64,000 bases of DNA from Hermodice carunculata (GCA_964020975.1 OZ026622.1:61498259-61562258); one strand, 5' to 3'; shown: positions 1 through 10,532, counted from the first letter of the stretch. Notes: a model not told the origin generated them from the letters alone. A program made the numbers and translations.

Positions 1-1140
1 TTTGTCGCCAATATGTCAGGATTAAGATGCAAGTGTAATTATGATTTTATCACAAATAATTAGTGACTTATATCGACATTTATGGGGTGGATGCTTTGCG
101 GTCAACTTTCAATTGTTTATTCAACAATTAAGATCACAGACACCCAAATACGGGACATATAAATTCTTTGGAGTATGACGAGTACACACATATATGATAT
201 GTTATCCAAATACATTTTGAGCAAGGATTGACTAAAGTGGGATTTATATTTGGTGTCTTACCTGTCCTTAAATTTGAAGGAGTGTACTATCCTTTCCCTC
301 ACATTAATATTTTGAAAGCTGTCACAAATTTGGGGATTTGGTCGTATTTCTTCTACATTTTAGCAGTTTGCATCTAAAACCTTACCCGTTAACAGTCAAG
401 AGGATTCATAGATTTAAGTTTGCACAAATATTGCTAAAAACTTTGCTGTAAATATTCACAGATTGTAAGACAAGTTGGCTTCAATTGTTTTAGAGATTTT
501 AGTCTTTCCTGTTTTGCTTTTTAATTTTATCTTTTGTCATCATTCTGTTTTAAAATTCCCCTTCAGACATTTAAGCCTAGCATGTTTCCTCTCCGGCTAA
601 ACCCCAAGGGGCTATGGGAGGCAAGCAGTGGCCGCCGCCAGTTACAAGCTTGCTTATTTTCTTTAGTATCTGGCTAAGGAATTATATTTTGATCTCATAT
701 TCTTGACTTAAGCCAATGATTTTCATTCTTGTCTGACATGGGTCAGTATCCATTTACTCAATGTCATAAAGTACTCAAATTTGACAGTATCTACTCAAAT
801 GTCACAAAGCTGACTTATGCTGATACATTAACTCAGGGTTGACAGCGAAATGGAGTTTTATTGTTTGGAGACTTTCAAAGCGAGGAGTAGGTGTCATCAT
901 GAGGTTTGTGTTACATTTCTGGTGCAGGATGTCCATTGTTGCAGTACATGTTAGGATTTCCCTCGGTGTGTGCAGGTGTTCTTGCGGTAACTGTTTATTT
1001 CATAATCACTCTGACTGATTACCATTCCCTCAGTTTGTTTCTATTTCAGTTCTACACTTGCAGGAGGTTCAATTAAGGCACTCAGCTACGAGGCTACGTA
1101 CTGGTCCAGGGGTAAGTCAAATTATTTTTATCTGAATTTG
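1..1140. other. AT-rich sequence without recognisable gene
   Basis: No open frame of useful length, RNA gene or transposon protein is recognised on either strand. A short GC-rich hairpin (CCCC-AA-GGGG, near 602-611) is the only local structure noticed. The right edge meets the first copy of dispersed repeat family A. Confidence 0.5.
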
Positions 1141-1149
1141 TACTCTACA

Positions 1150-1475
1150 GAATTGGTAATTATGTTTGGTTTGATAAGTATTCTTTATTCATATTGAAGT
1201 TCTACATTTATAAACAAAGCTTCACTTATTTAGGTATGCATCGTTTGTCACGTTCATATATTTTTTCATTGTTATGTCGACTGTCTTTGCTGAATATTTT
1301 GCTTACACATGGAGTCCCTACTCAGAGTGACAAGTAGAGATACAGGCTCAGGAACCTATTCTGAGCAGTTATCCACAAAAAACCCTTTAATCTATTTGGG
1401 CTAATACAGCCTATGTCAAAATTCTATCTAAGAAGGTGTGCAATATGGAGAATAGTACTCCCATATTTATATAGG
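1150..1475 (+). repeat. Dispersed repeat family A, copy 1
   Basis: This stretch aligns by eye with the reverse complement of about 13,450-13,735. Shared blocks include TCTACATTTATAA followed by a CTTCAC tract, TCTTTGCTGAATATTT, CTACTCAGAG, and TTTAATCTATTTGGGCTAAT followed by ACAGCC(T)ATGTCAAAA. No protein is encoded. It looks like a non-autonomous interspersed element (a SINE or a LINE tail); the class is not determined. Copy 1 stops before the 3' part seen in the other copies. Confidence 0.7.
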
Positions 1476-1625
1476 GAATAATGTGGATTTTTAGTAACCA
1501 AATATAGGATGTCATTGTAAAAAATGATTTTCAAACAAATACTCTAAATATTAAGGGGAACAGTAACATAAAATCAAATGTCATATATACCACGAAAATG
1601 CAGGAGATGATTCAGAGCGCCAGAG

Positions 1626-1887
1626 CATGTATGTATGTATGTATGTATGTATGTATGTATGTATGTATGTGTGTGTGTGTATGTATGTATGTATGTATGT
1701 ATGTATGTGTATGTATGAATGTATGTATGTACGTGTGTATGTATGTGTGTATGTATTTATGTATGTATGTATGTGTGTATGTATGTATGTATGTATGTAT
1801 GTATGCATGTTTATGTATGTGTATGTATGTATGCGTGTATGTATGTATGTATGTATGTATATGTATGCATGTATGTATGTATATATA
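1626..1887. repeat. (ATGT)n microsatellite
   Basis: About 260 bp of nearly pure ATGT with scattered TGTG, TGAA and ACGT variants. Because the unit is 4 bp and stop-free in several frames, it produces long Met-Tyr-Val-Cys frames that are not genes. It separates two direct copies of family A. Confidence 0.97.
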
Positions 1888-2061
1888 ATTTATTTGGGCC
1901 GATACAGCCTATGTCAAAATTTTACAAAGGAACATGTGCAACATGGACAATAGTAATTCCAGGGAAAGGTTAGCTTATGGAGGGTAAAGATTTCGGACTG
2001 CGGAACAGGGCATTGACTACTAGGAAGTGGTTCTGGGCAAAAAGACACAAATACAATATAT

Positions 2062-2067
<6 letters not shown>
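1888..2067 (+). repeat. Dispersed repeat family A, copy 2 (3' part)
   Basis: It begins with the same block as copy 1 (TTTGGGC, then ATACAGCCTATGTCAAAA) and continues through AGCTTATGGAGGGTAAAGA, CGGACTGCGGAA, AGGAAGTGGTTCTGG and AAAAAGACACAAATACAAT. It runs directly into (TA)n. The minus-strand copy at 13,277 ends the same way against (TA)n, so the microsatellite appears to sit at the element's 3' terminus. Confidence 0.8.
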
Positions 2068-2158
<91 letters not shown>

Positions 2159-2172
2159 TATATATACAATAT
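2061..2172. repeat. (TA)n microsatellite
   Basis: Alternating TA dinucleotides with one CATA interruption, growing from the 3' end of family A copy 2. Tyr-Ile frames here are artefacts. Confidence 0.97.
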
Positions 2173-2223
2173 AGGTATCAATTAGTAAATTACTAAAAAT
2201 ATAAAAATCGCAGGGGAAGCCCT

Positions 2224-2224
2224 G

Positions 2225-2317
<93 letters not shown>
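2224..2317. repeat. (TA)n microsatellite
   Basis: A second TA tract 50 bp downstream of the first, separated by unique sequence. Confidence 0.97.
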
Positions 2318-2320
<3 letters not shown>

Positions 2321-2329
2321 AAAGGAGAG

Positions 2330-5250
2330 TCTATATGGAAGAGTTTCCAATAAAACATTTGTCACTTACATATACTGTTACGTCTTTTTCTGAGTCATGA
2401 GCCAACTAGCTGCTTATCATTCTACTTTAAGGGTAATCCAGAGCTTAATTGTTTACCACGTCAGTAGCTTATATTGATATACTCGCGTGGAGTTGGCCGC
2501 ATTCTTTAATTATGGTGTATATGCCGAGCTATGCCTGGGTTTTCTGTTCTAATAGCTATTACCTGCAGTGGAAAAAAAGTACTAACATCTTAATATGGAA
2601 CGGTTTTGTAACATCTACACAAACCTTTATCACAGTAAGAAAATATCAATGCGTCATATTCCCCAGAAATTAGTCATATTTGTAAGTGCCGTACATAATG
2701 ATGACCAGTCGCGCCAGTAAATATCTGCTTATCACAAATTCAAGCTTGCAGCATTACTTGTGCCAAGGGGGAGAGGTTGAATCATAATAATCGCACTAAC
2801 AACGTCATTTGTGATTTTTCGTCTCTTAAACTGACCAATCTGGCAATCAGAATAGTAGAGTCCAATTTCTTGGCTCATATTATTCATTTTAGCGGCCACT
2901 TATTTAAGTACCAAGTTATGACGGATTCAACAGCTTTCCCTGACGCCTATGGGCGCCCAAAAGGCTGCGCTTGTCTTTCACCATTTCCATGATCTCTGGT
3001 CTAATGTTGTAACTACAGGCATAGTGGTACTTGAACAGAATGTCGCTTTATATGGAATATGAATGCGGTATTTTTTTTTCATCTGTTACGGCTGAAACTA
3101 ATTTAAATGTCAATGGTATGCATTGTAACGGAATAAAAATTATGCAAAGTGTCAACTCATGAATGTGCCCTGCTTCACGAACTTGACGAAAGCCACTGGA
3201 AGCATCAACGCTATAGGGAGGTCGAAAAGCTGGTATGCAGGAGGTGATACAAGTGACGTCATCAAACCAAACGCCTTTTTATTTTATTAAATAACTAGAA
3301 AGCTGATGTCTCTCTTGGGAGAATTTGTCGCCCTGACCAGAGATATGCTTCCTTGAGCAAATGTGAAAATTCGCTCAAAGAGGAAATGGAATCTGTAAAT
3401 GTTCTTTGCTAAAAGGCAGGCATACTATTGAGAGCCATGATATTATTCTCTTGTGTTCTATGCAAGTAAAGAAAACGTAACGAGTAGCCTATTATATTTC
3501 GCTCCATAAAAAGAAGATGTCTTATTAGTCATGTCAAAGTGCTAGTGCGCTCCAATGATATTCTAACTGTAGCTTGACGTTATCTGTCACAAGATTACTT
3601 GATCTTGCTTTACTATTTGAAATTAAAACCCATGTAAATTCGCATGATCAGTTCGCTGTCTTATTTGCTCACGCAGCAGTTGTACAAAATCCGTACCCAT
3701 GCATGCACAGTTTAACAAATGATCCAATTTAAAAATAACAAACAAAATAGTTATTGGATTGCGTGTCCCATTAGAGAAATGATGCGCATATTAAACTGGA
3801 TATCAACGGAAACTGTTGGGATAATTGGAGGTATTGAACAAGATCTTTCAAATATCCGTTTTGCCTTGAATGTAGAGTAATATCCGTTTGCCCCCAAACA
3901 ATGTGTGGATCTCGCGGTTTTGCAATATAATTGCAAAGCTATGTATACAATAAGCGCTTGTAAGAGTGCTATTTCACTGGACATTGACTTGTTGTTCAAT
4001 GATATACAACATTTGAGTTCATCAATGACTATTCATAAGTCACATGTACACATGTAGCTCGTTTTTCGTCAATTTCCTAACTTGAAAAATGTGAACCCAG
4101 TATTCGATCACATGCCACTATGAACCAGCTGTGCTGTACAGAGACATCGATCCAACAGCTGATAATGCATTGCATCAGTTATGATTCTGCAGGAAGTACG
4201 TTGGGAATGTTTCCAATTGTTTGGACGTAAAAGATGTCAATGTGTAATGCATCTGATTTATATCGAATACTTGTATCTAATAGGACGGTCATTCATTGTC
4301 CGACTCCACATCCATTGGCGTCCATCAGCAATTTATATTGTTGACCTTTTCTAAAAATATTTTGTCAAATCCTTGGGTATATATACAGGGCTGCAAAACA
4401 TGTCATACTCTATTTGGTGTGATGAAATTTGTTCCGTATTTAAAACAATGTGAAGGTTTACATCTTTGGTTACTACCAGATTTTCATTTTGAAAAGTAAG
4501 TGGCATTTCATTTTCTTTTCTCTAAAACTGTTAGTTGATTTATTTTTAAACCTTACACCTTGACTCAGGTTTGTACCAAATCTGTACCTCCAATGGTGCT
4601 TCTTTAATGACATGATTTTGATCTTAATATCGACTTACAGTTGGAGGAATGCCTGTCAGCTAAGCATGTTGTACATTTTGGCAAAACAAAACAAAAAAAC
4701 AAACAAAAAAACAAAACAAAACAAAACAAAAAACAAAACAAAAAACAAAAAACCAAAAACCAAAAAAACCAGAAACACAACAGTTTACACGATTCAAGGC
4801 AAGGTGGTCACTATGACTGTTAACCAGATCTTCCTCAACTTAGTTAGAATGTACATTGGAAGTGGTCAACCGTGTGCAGTAATTCAACGATGAGAACTCG
4901 AACAAGGCTGCTGTGTAAATAGGCCATGCTTCGCTGGTCTAGAAGCATTCACCCAAACAAACACCTGCCTGAGTTGAGCTATGCTTCAACTTCAGTTAAG
5001 TCTGAGATTAGCCGGGCGAAGCTGTGCTGATTTGAACTCTGGCCTGATAGAAAATGGATGTCACTCACCCACTTACTCGACGTCAGTGACCTGTTTCACA
5101 CGGAAATCTATTTAAACCTGATAGATATGTGTCAATATATAATGTAAATTAATGTTTTTGTGAGCCGGAATCTGGACTTTGTGAGTAAGTTTTACTACAA
5201 AAGATGCTTGTTCGTTCTTATTAATTTCTACGTGAGGTTTAATCAAAAAC
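2330..5250. other. Intergenic sequence, no gene seen
   Basis: Open frames are all under about 95 codons and show no recognisable domain or clear coding bias. Contents noted: a CRE-like TGACGTCA near 3,254 with no associated gene, and the (AAAAC)n tract near 4.7 kb listed separately. Nothing else is supported. Confidence 0.5.
4683..4770. repeat. (AAAAC)n low-complexity tract
   Basis: A-rich tract punctuated by single C residues every 4-6 bases. Lys/Gln/Asn-rich frames crossing it are not coding. Confidence 0.95.
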
Positions 5251-5376
5251 CAAATTAAACCACATGAAAGCCATAGATGAAAATTTTGCATGCATTTATT
5301 ATCGTTACCCCTAAAACGTCATAGTGACGTTATTTTAATCCATCTCATGCATTTTCGGCCCCTCACATTTCATGTT

Positions 5377-5463
5377 CGGAACGTGCAGGACTCAAACCTG
5401 CGACCTTTGGCACCAGTCGCCAGCTGAAATGGGAAACGCACATATTCACTCGACCAAATTCCC
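5377..5463 (-). repeat. tRNA-like SINE head, class II type, copy 1
   Basis: On the minus strand an A-box-like TGGTCGAGTGA (plus coordinates 5,446-5,456) is followed after about 58 bp by a B box GGTTTGAGTCC (5,388-5,398). The B box sits in a 5-bp T-stem, GCAGG paired with CCTGC. The long A-to-B spacing suits a Ser/Leu-type tRNA with a long variable arm. The acceptor stem pairs only imperfectly, so a working tRNA is unlikely. About 80 bp on the 5' side of the head also matches the copy at 33.8 kb, so the repeat is longer than the tRNA part. Confidence 0.7.
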
Positions 5464-5778
5464 ATTATTAAAAAGAATGGTTCAATTGAGGTAGTTATGT
5501 GCGAGTGCCGTATCAACACGGTTATGCAGTATAAGTACTGAGTCGGCATTTATTTCCAGAATCGGGGATTTAAATCCACCAGCATTAAAGGTCCTCTCGA
5601 TTGACCATGTTCAAATTTGATCCATGGGTGACTCATGGGTTGTTCTCACCATACAGTGCGATTTTTTAAAAAATGCATGTGAAAATAATACTTTTATCCA
5701 CATTATTATTTTAAAAACTCACTGCGCCTTCAAGCATCGCTTTCCGTTCATTTCCGACTCCCACAAAGCGCAAAAGGC

Positions 5779-5792
5779 TTGTGACGTCACAA
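5779..5792. promoter_or_regulatory. CRE-like palindrome
   Basis: TTGTGACGTCACAA is a perfect 14-bp palindrome containing the full CREB/ATF site TGACGTCA. It lies about 250 bp upstream of the THAP fragment. Function is inferred from the motif only. Confidence 0.35.
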
Positions 5793-6039
5793 CCGCAACA
5801 CCACTGGCTGACAGGGAAGACTCTGACCGTGCTGACGAGCCATGGCTGTCAAGTGTCACTTGGCTTAAACATATTCTATTCACCCTTTATCAACAGAACT
5901 CTCTTCTGACCGGTGGGGGGGGGGTAATATAGGGCCTTGCCCTTCTCCCCAATTGTTTTTTTTTAATAAACTATGTTTAAAGCAACAGGAGTAAAAATGC
6001 AAGTAGAAATATTCATTTTCGTCCCTGTTCCCGCCTAGG

Positions 6040-6330
6040 ATGGATCCGTATGTTGCTGTTAATTACACCAATACAAGGTCTGCAGCTTGTTTGCATTCCC
6101 CCAAAGACCAGAAATTACGGAGAGCATGGACCCCTGCAGTCAAGATTTACAGGGACAAGTGGCAAAGCCCTGGGAACCGATTTAACCTATGTAGCGAACA
6201 CTTTGTGGAAAGTGATTCTGATTTGTCAAATATGGCGATGTTTAGGAGATGTTTGGCAAGAAAGAGTTGCTGCTGTTGCCAAATACGGTCCCTTCACTGG
6301 CCAATGGCAGGATTCATGGAAATGGCCAAA
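6040..6330 (+). pseudogene. Decayed THAP-type zinc finger domain
   Basis: THAP domains are about 90-residue C2CH zinc fingers that bind DNA in transposases and transcription regulators. From the ATG at 6,040 the frame shows the core pattern: HSPKDQKLRRAW (family form F-P-x-D-x-x-x-R-x-x-W), a Lys-rich helix, then NLCSEHFVESD, which supplies the last zinc ligands C and H. The first two cysteines, expected about 10 residues from the start, are missing: the segment reads YVAVNYTN where C-x-x-x-C would be expected. After about residue 71 the reading moves to the +1 frame, where LLLLPNTVPSL matches the closing AVPT-like box of THAP domains. A missing ligand pair plus a frameshift indicates a pseudogene. 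No transposase follows on this strand; a T-tract closes the region at 6,361-6,385. Confidence 0.7.
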
Positions 6331-6360
6331 TTAGGCATTACTTATAAAACCAGGAACAGT

Positions 6361-6385
6361 GATTTTTTTTTTTTTTTTTTTTTTT
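6361..6385. repeat. poly-T tract
   Basis: 25-bp T homopolymer directly after the THAP fragment. Confidence 0.95.
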
Positions 6386-6389
6386 GTAT

Positions 6390-7190
6390 TTGCAAATTAA
6401 TCTCCAGTCTGATTTGGATTTCAAAGCTTGCATAACAGCAAAGTATAGCTCTAGTACTTCTACGACTGTTACAATGTATCACATAATTATCAACTGAATG
6501 TCACTGTGACAACGCTGGTCTAGGATGTTGTTACACAGTAACATTGTAACAAAACATCAGTGTGTTTAACCATTTTGATTCAATTGATGGAAAAATGGGT
6601 GGAATACATGGACAAACAAGGACCGATCTTATTCCATAACCAGGTCTAGGGTTGAACAGTCTATAACAGGTTGAGTTAGCTGGCCACCGTTATGTGTATG
6701 ACCAATTGCTACTGTATATTGCGAGGTGTTTTATCCCATAACCAGATAACATTTGTTTGGATAGCTACCACATTCGCGCCTCATCTACACAGCTGCCAAG
6801 ACCAGTGAGCGGCTGGCCTTTCATCTTTTTTCAGTCATCTGCCAGTGTTTGTGACAGCCACGGCCAGCTCCCAATAATCGGGTGTACAAAATTTCATCTC
6901 ATTGTACCTTTAAGGATATATATCAGGTTACAATGGTTAAACCATCATTTTTGCTATTTTCACACATGTTATGCACTTTTCCTTTAAGTTTTGTATGCCG
7001 GAATCAGATTTCAGGTTGTGTAAAGGAAAATTGTGAATTTTGGCAAAAGTATTGGGCCTGGTTCTCACTGTTTGGTGTGGCTTCGGCTGGGGACTAGCTA
7101 AGCTTCTAAGCTCCACCCTGCAGGAATCCAACAGGAGCCTCATTTACATACAGCAGGTGTGAGCGCTTCTGCGCACGCTCCGCACAAGCA
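6390..7190. other. Sequence between THAP fragment and Mutator-like exon
   Basis: No coding region is recognised. An 11-bp inverted repeat (TGTTACAATGT near 6,468 and ACATTGTAACA near 6,540) encloses about 60 bp and could be the ends of a very small element. Short frames near 6,757-7,143 have no recognisable content. Confidence 0.45.
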
Positions 7191-7198
7191 GACTACGA

Positions 7199-7756
7199 TC
7201 AGCTGGGCAGGCAAACCGCATTATCGCTTTGTGTACAACTCTCGTTTGAACATATCCATATAAACTCAGACTTCCATCCTCTTGTTGCTCCAATACTTGT
7301 TCTTTCGCTCAGTTTCAGAGTTCCAACTTTACAAGTTGCACACACAGCAGCGGCATCAATACAAGCCTGCAACTGAGAACAGTCCCATAATCGGTATCCC
7401 TCTGGCTGTTCATTCACATCTCCTTGTTCACAACAATCTGTAGATCTAGCCTCGTGGACCACAAAGTCTCCGAGTTTCTGGGCACTAGCACTGCAGAAGC
7501 GTTTGTCCAGACCGGGTTGGCTTGTGGATGTTGTGGTGTTCACCGAATCAGTATCCGTGACCTTGGCCGCGACTTCGTTCGACCCTGACCATGCAATGCC
7601 AGACTCGCCCGGGGTCTCCGTGAGGCTCACGTCGGGTTGCAGGGTCGTCTCCACTGGAGGGAACTGATTGTAGTATGATCCTAGATCAGACGCTTTGAGT
7701 TCACTTGCAACTGACGCGGGCATCGGTCTGCCCCTAGGTTTTTTCTTTCTCGGCAT
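7199..7756 (-). CDS. Mutator-like transposase N-terminal domain (single exon or fragment)
   Basis: This 185-codon frame is one of the few in the window with normal protein composition. It opens with MPRKKKPRGRP, a basic AT-hook-like start. A Ser/Thr/Glu-rich stretch follows (about residues 20-115). From about residue 120 it reads GYRLWDCSQLQACIDAAAVC, then C-x2-C, a Ser/Arg/Gly-rich segment, and FIWICSNESC. That arrangement resembles the zinc-binding N-terminal part of animal Mutator-like transposase proteins, including the hydrophobic segment before the first CxxC and the second cysteine pair. The frame ends soon after the second pair. No DDE catalytic core is found downstream on this strand, so it is a fragment, an exon with an undetected donor, or a domesticated domain. 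The base composition is less AT-rich than its neighbours. The start is the first ATG, preceded by an A/G-rich context. Confidence 0.5.
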   Translation of the reverse strand: MPRKKKPRGRPMPASVASELKASDLGSYYNQFPPVETTLQPDVSLTETPGESGIAWSGSNEVAAKVTDTDSVNTTTSTSQPGLDKRFCSASAQKLGDFVVHEARSTDCCEQGDVNEQPEGYRLWDCSQLQACIDAAAVCATCKVGTLKLSERTSIGATRGWKSEFIWICSNESCTQSDNAVCLPS

Positions 7757-7898
7757 CTTTGCAATAGCACTTTCTAATCACACAAATGTAAGCAACGATC
7801 CTGTAAACTTGATAGAAACTTTCTGAACTGAGACTGAAGTTCCGATTTACTGACACCTATACTGGGCCCCACGCAAGACGGCAAACATCGTAGAACCC

Positions 7899-7940
7899 GG
7901 TTGCCCCGTAACCACCTGTCAGTCATTTGTCGGCCAATCA
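7899..7940. promoter_or_regulatory. X-box-like motif plus CCAAT box in a divergent intergenic gap
   Basis: GGTTGCCCCGTAACC at 7,899-7,913 fits the RFX X-box (GTNRCC, 0-3 bases, RGYAAC) with one mismatch in the right half. GGCCAATCA follows at about 7,932-7,940. Both lie in the 208-bp gap between the minus-strand start at 7,756 and a plus-strand ATG at 7,964, as expected for a bidirectional promoter. This is motif evidence only. Confidence 0.35.
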
Positions 7941-7963
7941 AGTTAAACTTGAGAAACCCCAAC

Positions 7964-8075
7964 ATGGAATCCAAAGTGACAGATGAGCATGATTATAACA
8001 TTTTTGGATGTAAAACCTCTAAAATAAAGCATTCTTTGAAGTTTGATGCTCCAAACTTGTCCATTTACTCAACAG
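7964..8075 (+). CDS. Candidate first coding exon, unknown protein
   Basis: From the ATG at 7,964 the frame encodes about 37 residues of ordinary composition beginning MESKVTDEHDYNIFGCKTSK, then reaches ACAG/GTAGGAG, a good splice donor at 8,076. If the donor is ignored the frame stops within a few codons. The short length, the donor, and the CCAAT and X-box-like motifs immediately upstream make it a plausible first exon. I do not recognise the protein and found no second exon. A minus-strand frame overlaps its last bases. It may be chance. Confidence 0.3.
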
Positions 8076-8089
8076 GTAGGAGTGCATAA

Positions 8090-9690
8090 CGGAATACCAA
8101 GGTGTCATTGCGATCAAAGGCCCAAAGAATAGCGTAAGTCCTATTGAAGTCGGCATTTGCTTTGAAAGCGTTTTTCTCGGCATCATTCCTGGCCTTTGTT
8201 TCTCAACTTCTTGTGAAATCAACTTCGTCAGTTTTGCTCATAAAGACCTGGGCTTTGTGGCAAACTGTTCGCAAGAATGTAATCTTTAAAAACGTGTCTC
8301 AGATTTTTTCTATGTTGAGTGGTTTTCCCTTCACAGCGAGCCAAAAGTCAAATCCTTTGATGTAAGAATGGAATGTCATCTTTTCAACTTTAAACGGGAG
8401 TATCTCCACAATAGCGCAAACAATGACAAAAATGAGACACGTTTGTGTAGAAAATCATGTCTGCTAGCTTTTGCAACAGAAATGCACATGCTCAAGCTCA
8501 AAATAAAAAAGTAGATTTAATAATTGTGTGATTTTTTTATGATCACTTTACCTGATTGTTGTGTCAACACAGAAGAACTTGTAAAAATGAAAATGCTATC
8601 AACTTATTTCCAGATTTATTAGCTTTCAGGAAATATATAGTTTATGGTACTTTTAACGTATTTTCAGACTTTTATTAAGTCATTTGTAAGACTCACGCGT
8701 AACCTGATATATACCCTTAATTTGGCTTTCAAATGGAACCAGAAAGTAAGTCAGTCACAGGGACGTATTTGCCATTGTCACATAATGGATACAATCTGAA
8801 ATAAAGGATATCATAAACACGTGCACTGATGACAATGTGTACGGAAACGTAAATTACTGCCATCCAAAGGTCGTGAGGTTACTGAAGGGTAGGAGTTATA
8901 CTGGTATTGAAAGCTATATTCATAAATGCAAACTAATGTTTAATCATCCATAAACCACACATATGGGAAGGGAAAATTAACTGTTTGTTTAGACTTTTAT
9001 ATACCGTAGGCGTAGGCCGTAGCTGTTTCTGTGAGTGCGAGAATTTGAAACACTACAAGACCTGGCCAATCCTGACACAAATTCTAATTTATTTCATTCA
9101 TGCTTTTTCTTGTTAAATGGCATTTTATAAGTTTTGATGGGCAATATCTCTTTTGCAACGAATTATCATTGCCCCGACGGCAAGTTGGGATCGTCTGCCA
9201 GAACCACGGCTGCACTCTGCAATACTGGTGATGGTAGGGTTCTGGGCGTCCCCTCATGTGTGCAAGGCGGAATGATCTTTTCCTCCTCTGCTTCAGCTTT
9301 TCTTATTCATTCTTCTTCATCTTCATCAGACCACTTACATAAAAAAAACTCAATTCATACTCTCTGGAATCACTATGCTCTGTTGTATGTGTCATAACCC
9401 TTGGCAAACTGAAGGTGCGCTGGCTTAGAACACATACACCATGGCCAGTGGGTTGCGTTTGTGACGTCAGTAACACTTTTCCATATCGGGCCATGATCGG
9501 AGAAAATTCGCGCTTTCCTGTCGCAAATGTGATGCACTTTTTGATCTAAAAAAAAAACACCATTCAAAAATAAAATTTAACATTTTGGTTTTCAGATATC
9601 ATTTCTAATGACCCTAAAAATCAACTTTCTAATTTGTGGTACCCATTCAATCAATAGGACCTTTAAGGAAATGTAGAAAATATATATTTT
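8090..9690. other. No confirmed gene; weak minus-strand frame at the left
   Basis: Between 8,068 and 8,298 the minus strand has an interrupted frame of about 77 codons (one internal stop near 8,204) that ends in plausible protein sequence, including ILWAFDRNDTLVFRYALL. No family is recognised. From 8.4 to 9.69 kb nothing is recognised except a TGACGTCA site near 9,461 and short A/T tracts. Confidence 0.35.
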
Positions 9691-9694
9691 ATGT

Positions 9695-9765
9695 TAGGAA
9701 AGAGCGGGACTCGCACCTGCAACCTTTAGCACCAGTTGCCTAGCTGAAACGGAAAATTCCAGATT
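9695..9765 (-). repeat. tRNA-like SINE head, class II type, copy 2
   Basis: On the minus strand it carries the B box GGTGCGAGTCC (9,707-9,717) and the block matching GCTGAAA...ACTGGTGC from copies 1 and 3. The A-box half is degraded. Same family as 5,377-5,463 and 33,904-33,990, more diverged. Confidence 0.6.
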
Positions 9766-9779
9766 TCATGACCCATGTC

Positions 9780-10300
9780 CATCAAAGGACACGGAAATAA
9801 TAACACAGAGCTGTAACGTGTAGTACAAACGTAACCCATATTGATGTACTTAATCTTGTAGCTTAACTTTGATTCACGGCGGATATGTGGCCATCATATT
9901 TGCCTGTGTGCGATTCCGTTGAAGTCTCATAAAAACCGCAAACCAAACTTATTGGTTAGTGATGAATGGCACATGTCCTCAATCACCTAAAGGCTTGACT
10001 TTCTGCCTTTACAACATGGTACTGCCAGGCGTCCTAACATATGTTATATAGGTTTTAGGGTACAAAGTCAAAATAGGAATACGTGCTAGCCTGCACACGT
10101 GCATTGGTATTAAACTAACAATTGAAACGTGAGTACATCATAATCAATAATTTATTGTATACTTATTGCATCTGACGGTAATGAAAAAAAACGTTAATGT
10201 TAGGAAATGGCCTTACTCCGTACAAATGAACAAGTTAGTCGGAGGTTTACCTGAGGGAGATGCTATAATGCGTGAGGCAAATCTGGCCATTGCTTAGGCA
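9780..10300. other. No gene seen
   Basis: AT-rich unique sequence between the SINE head and a (TA)n block. No domain, RNA gene or repeat copy is recognised. Confidence 0.5.
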
Positions 10301-10305
10301 GGAAT

Positions 10306-10532
<227 letters not shown>

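Noticed and set aside
1598-1953. Met-Tyr-Val-Cys repeat proteins
   Set aside because: Translations of the (ATGT)n microsatellite.
8065-8298. Interrupted minus-strand frame ending ILWAFDRNDTLVFRYALL
   Set aside because: Protein-like in places, but one internal stop, under 80 codons, no family recognised, and it conflicts with the plus-strand candidate exon. Kept only as a note.
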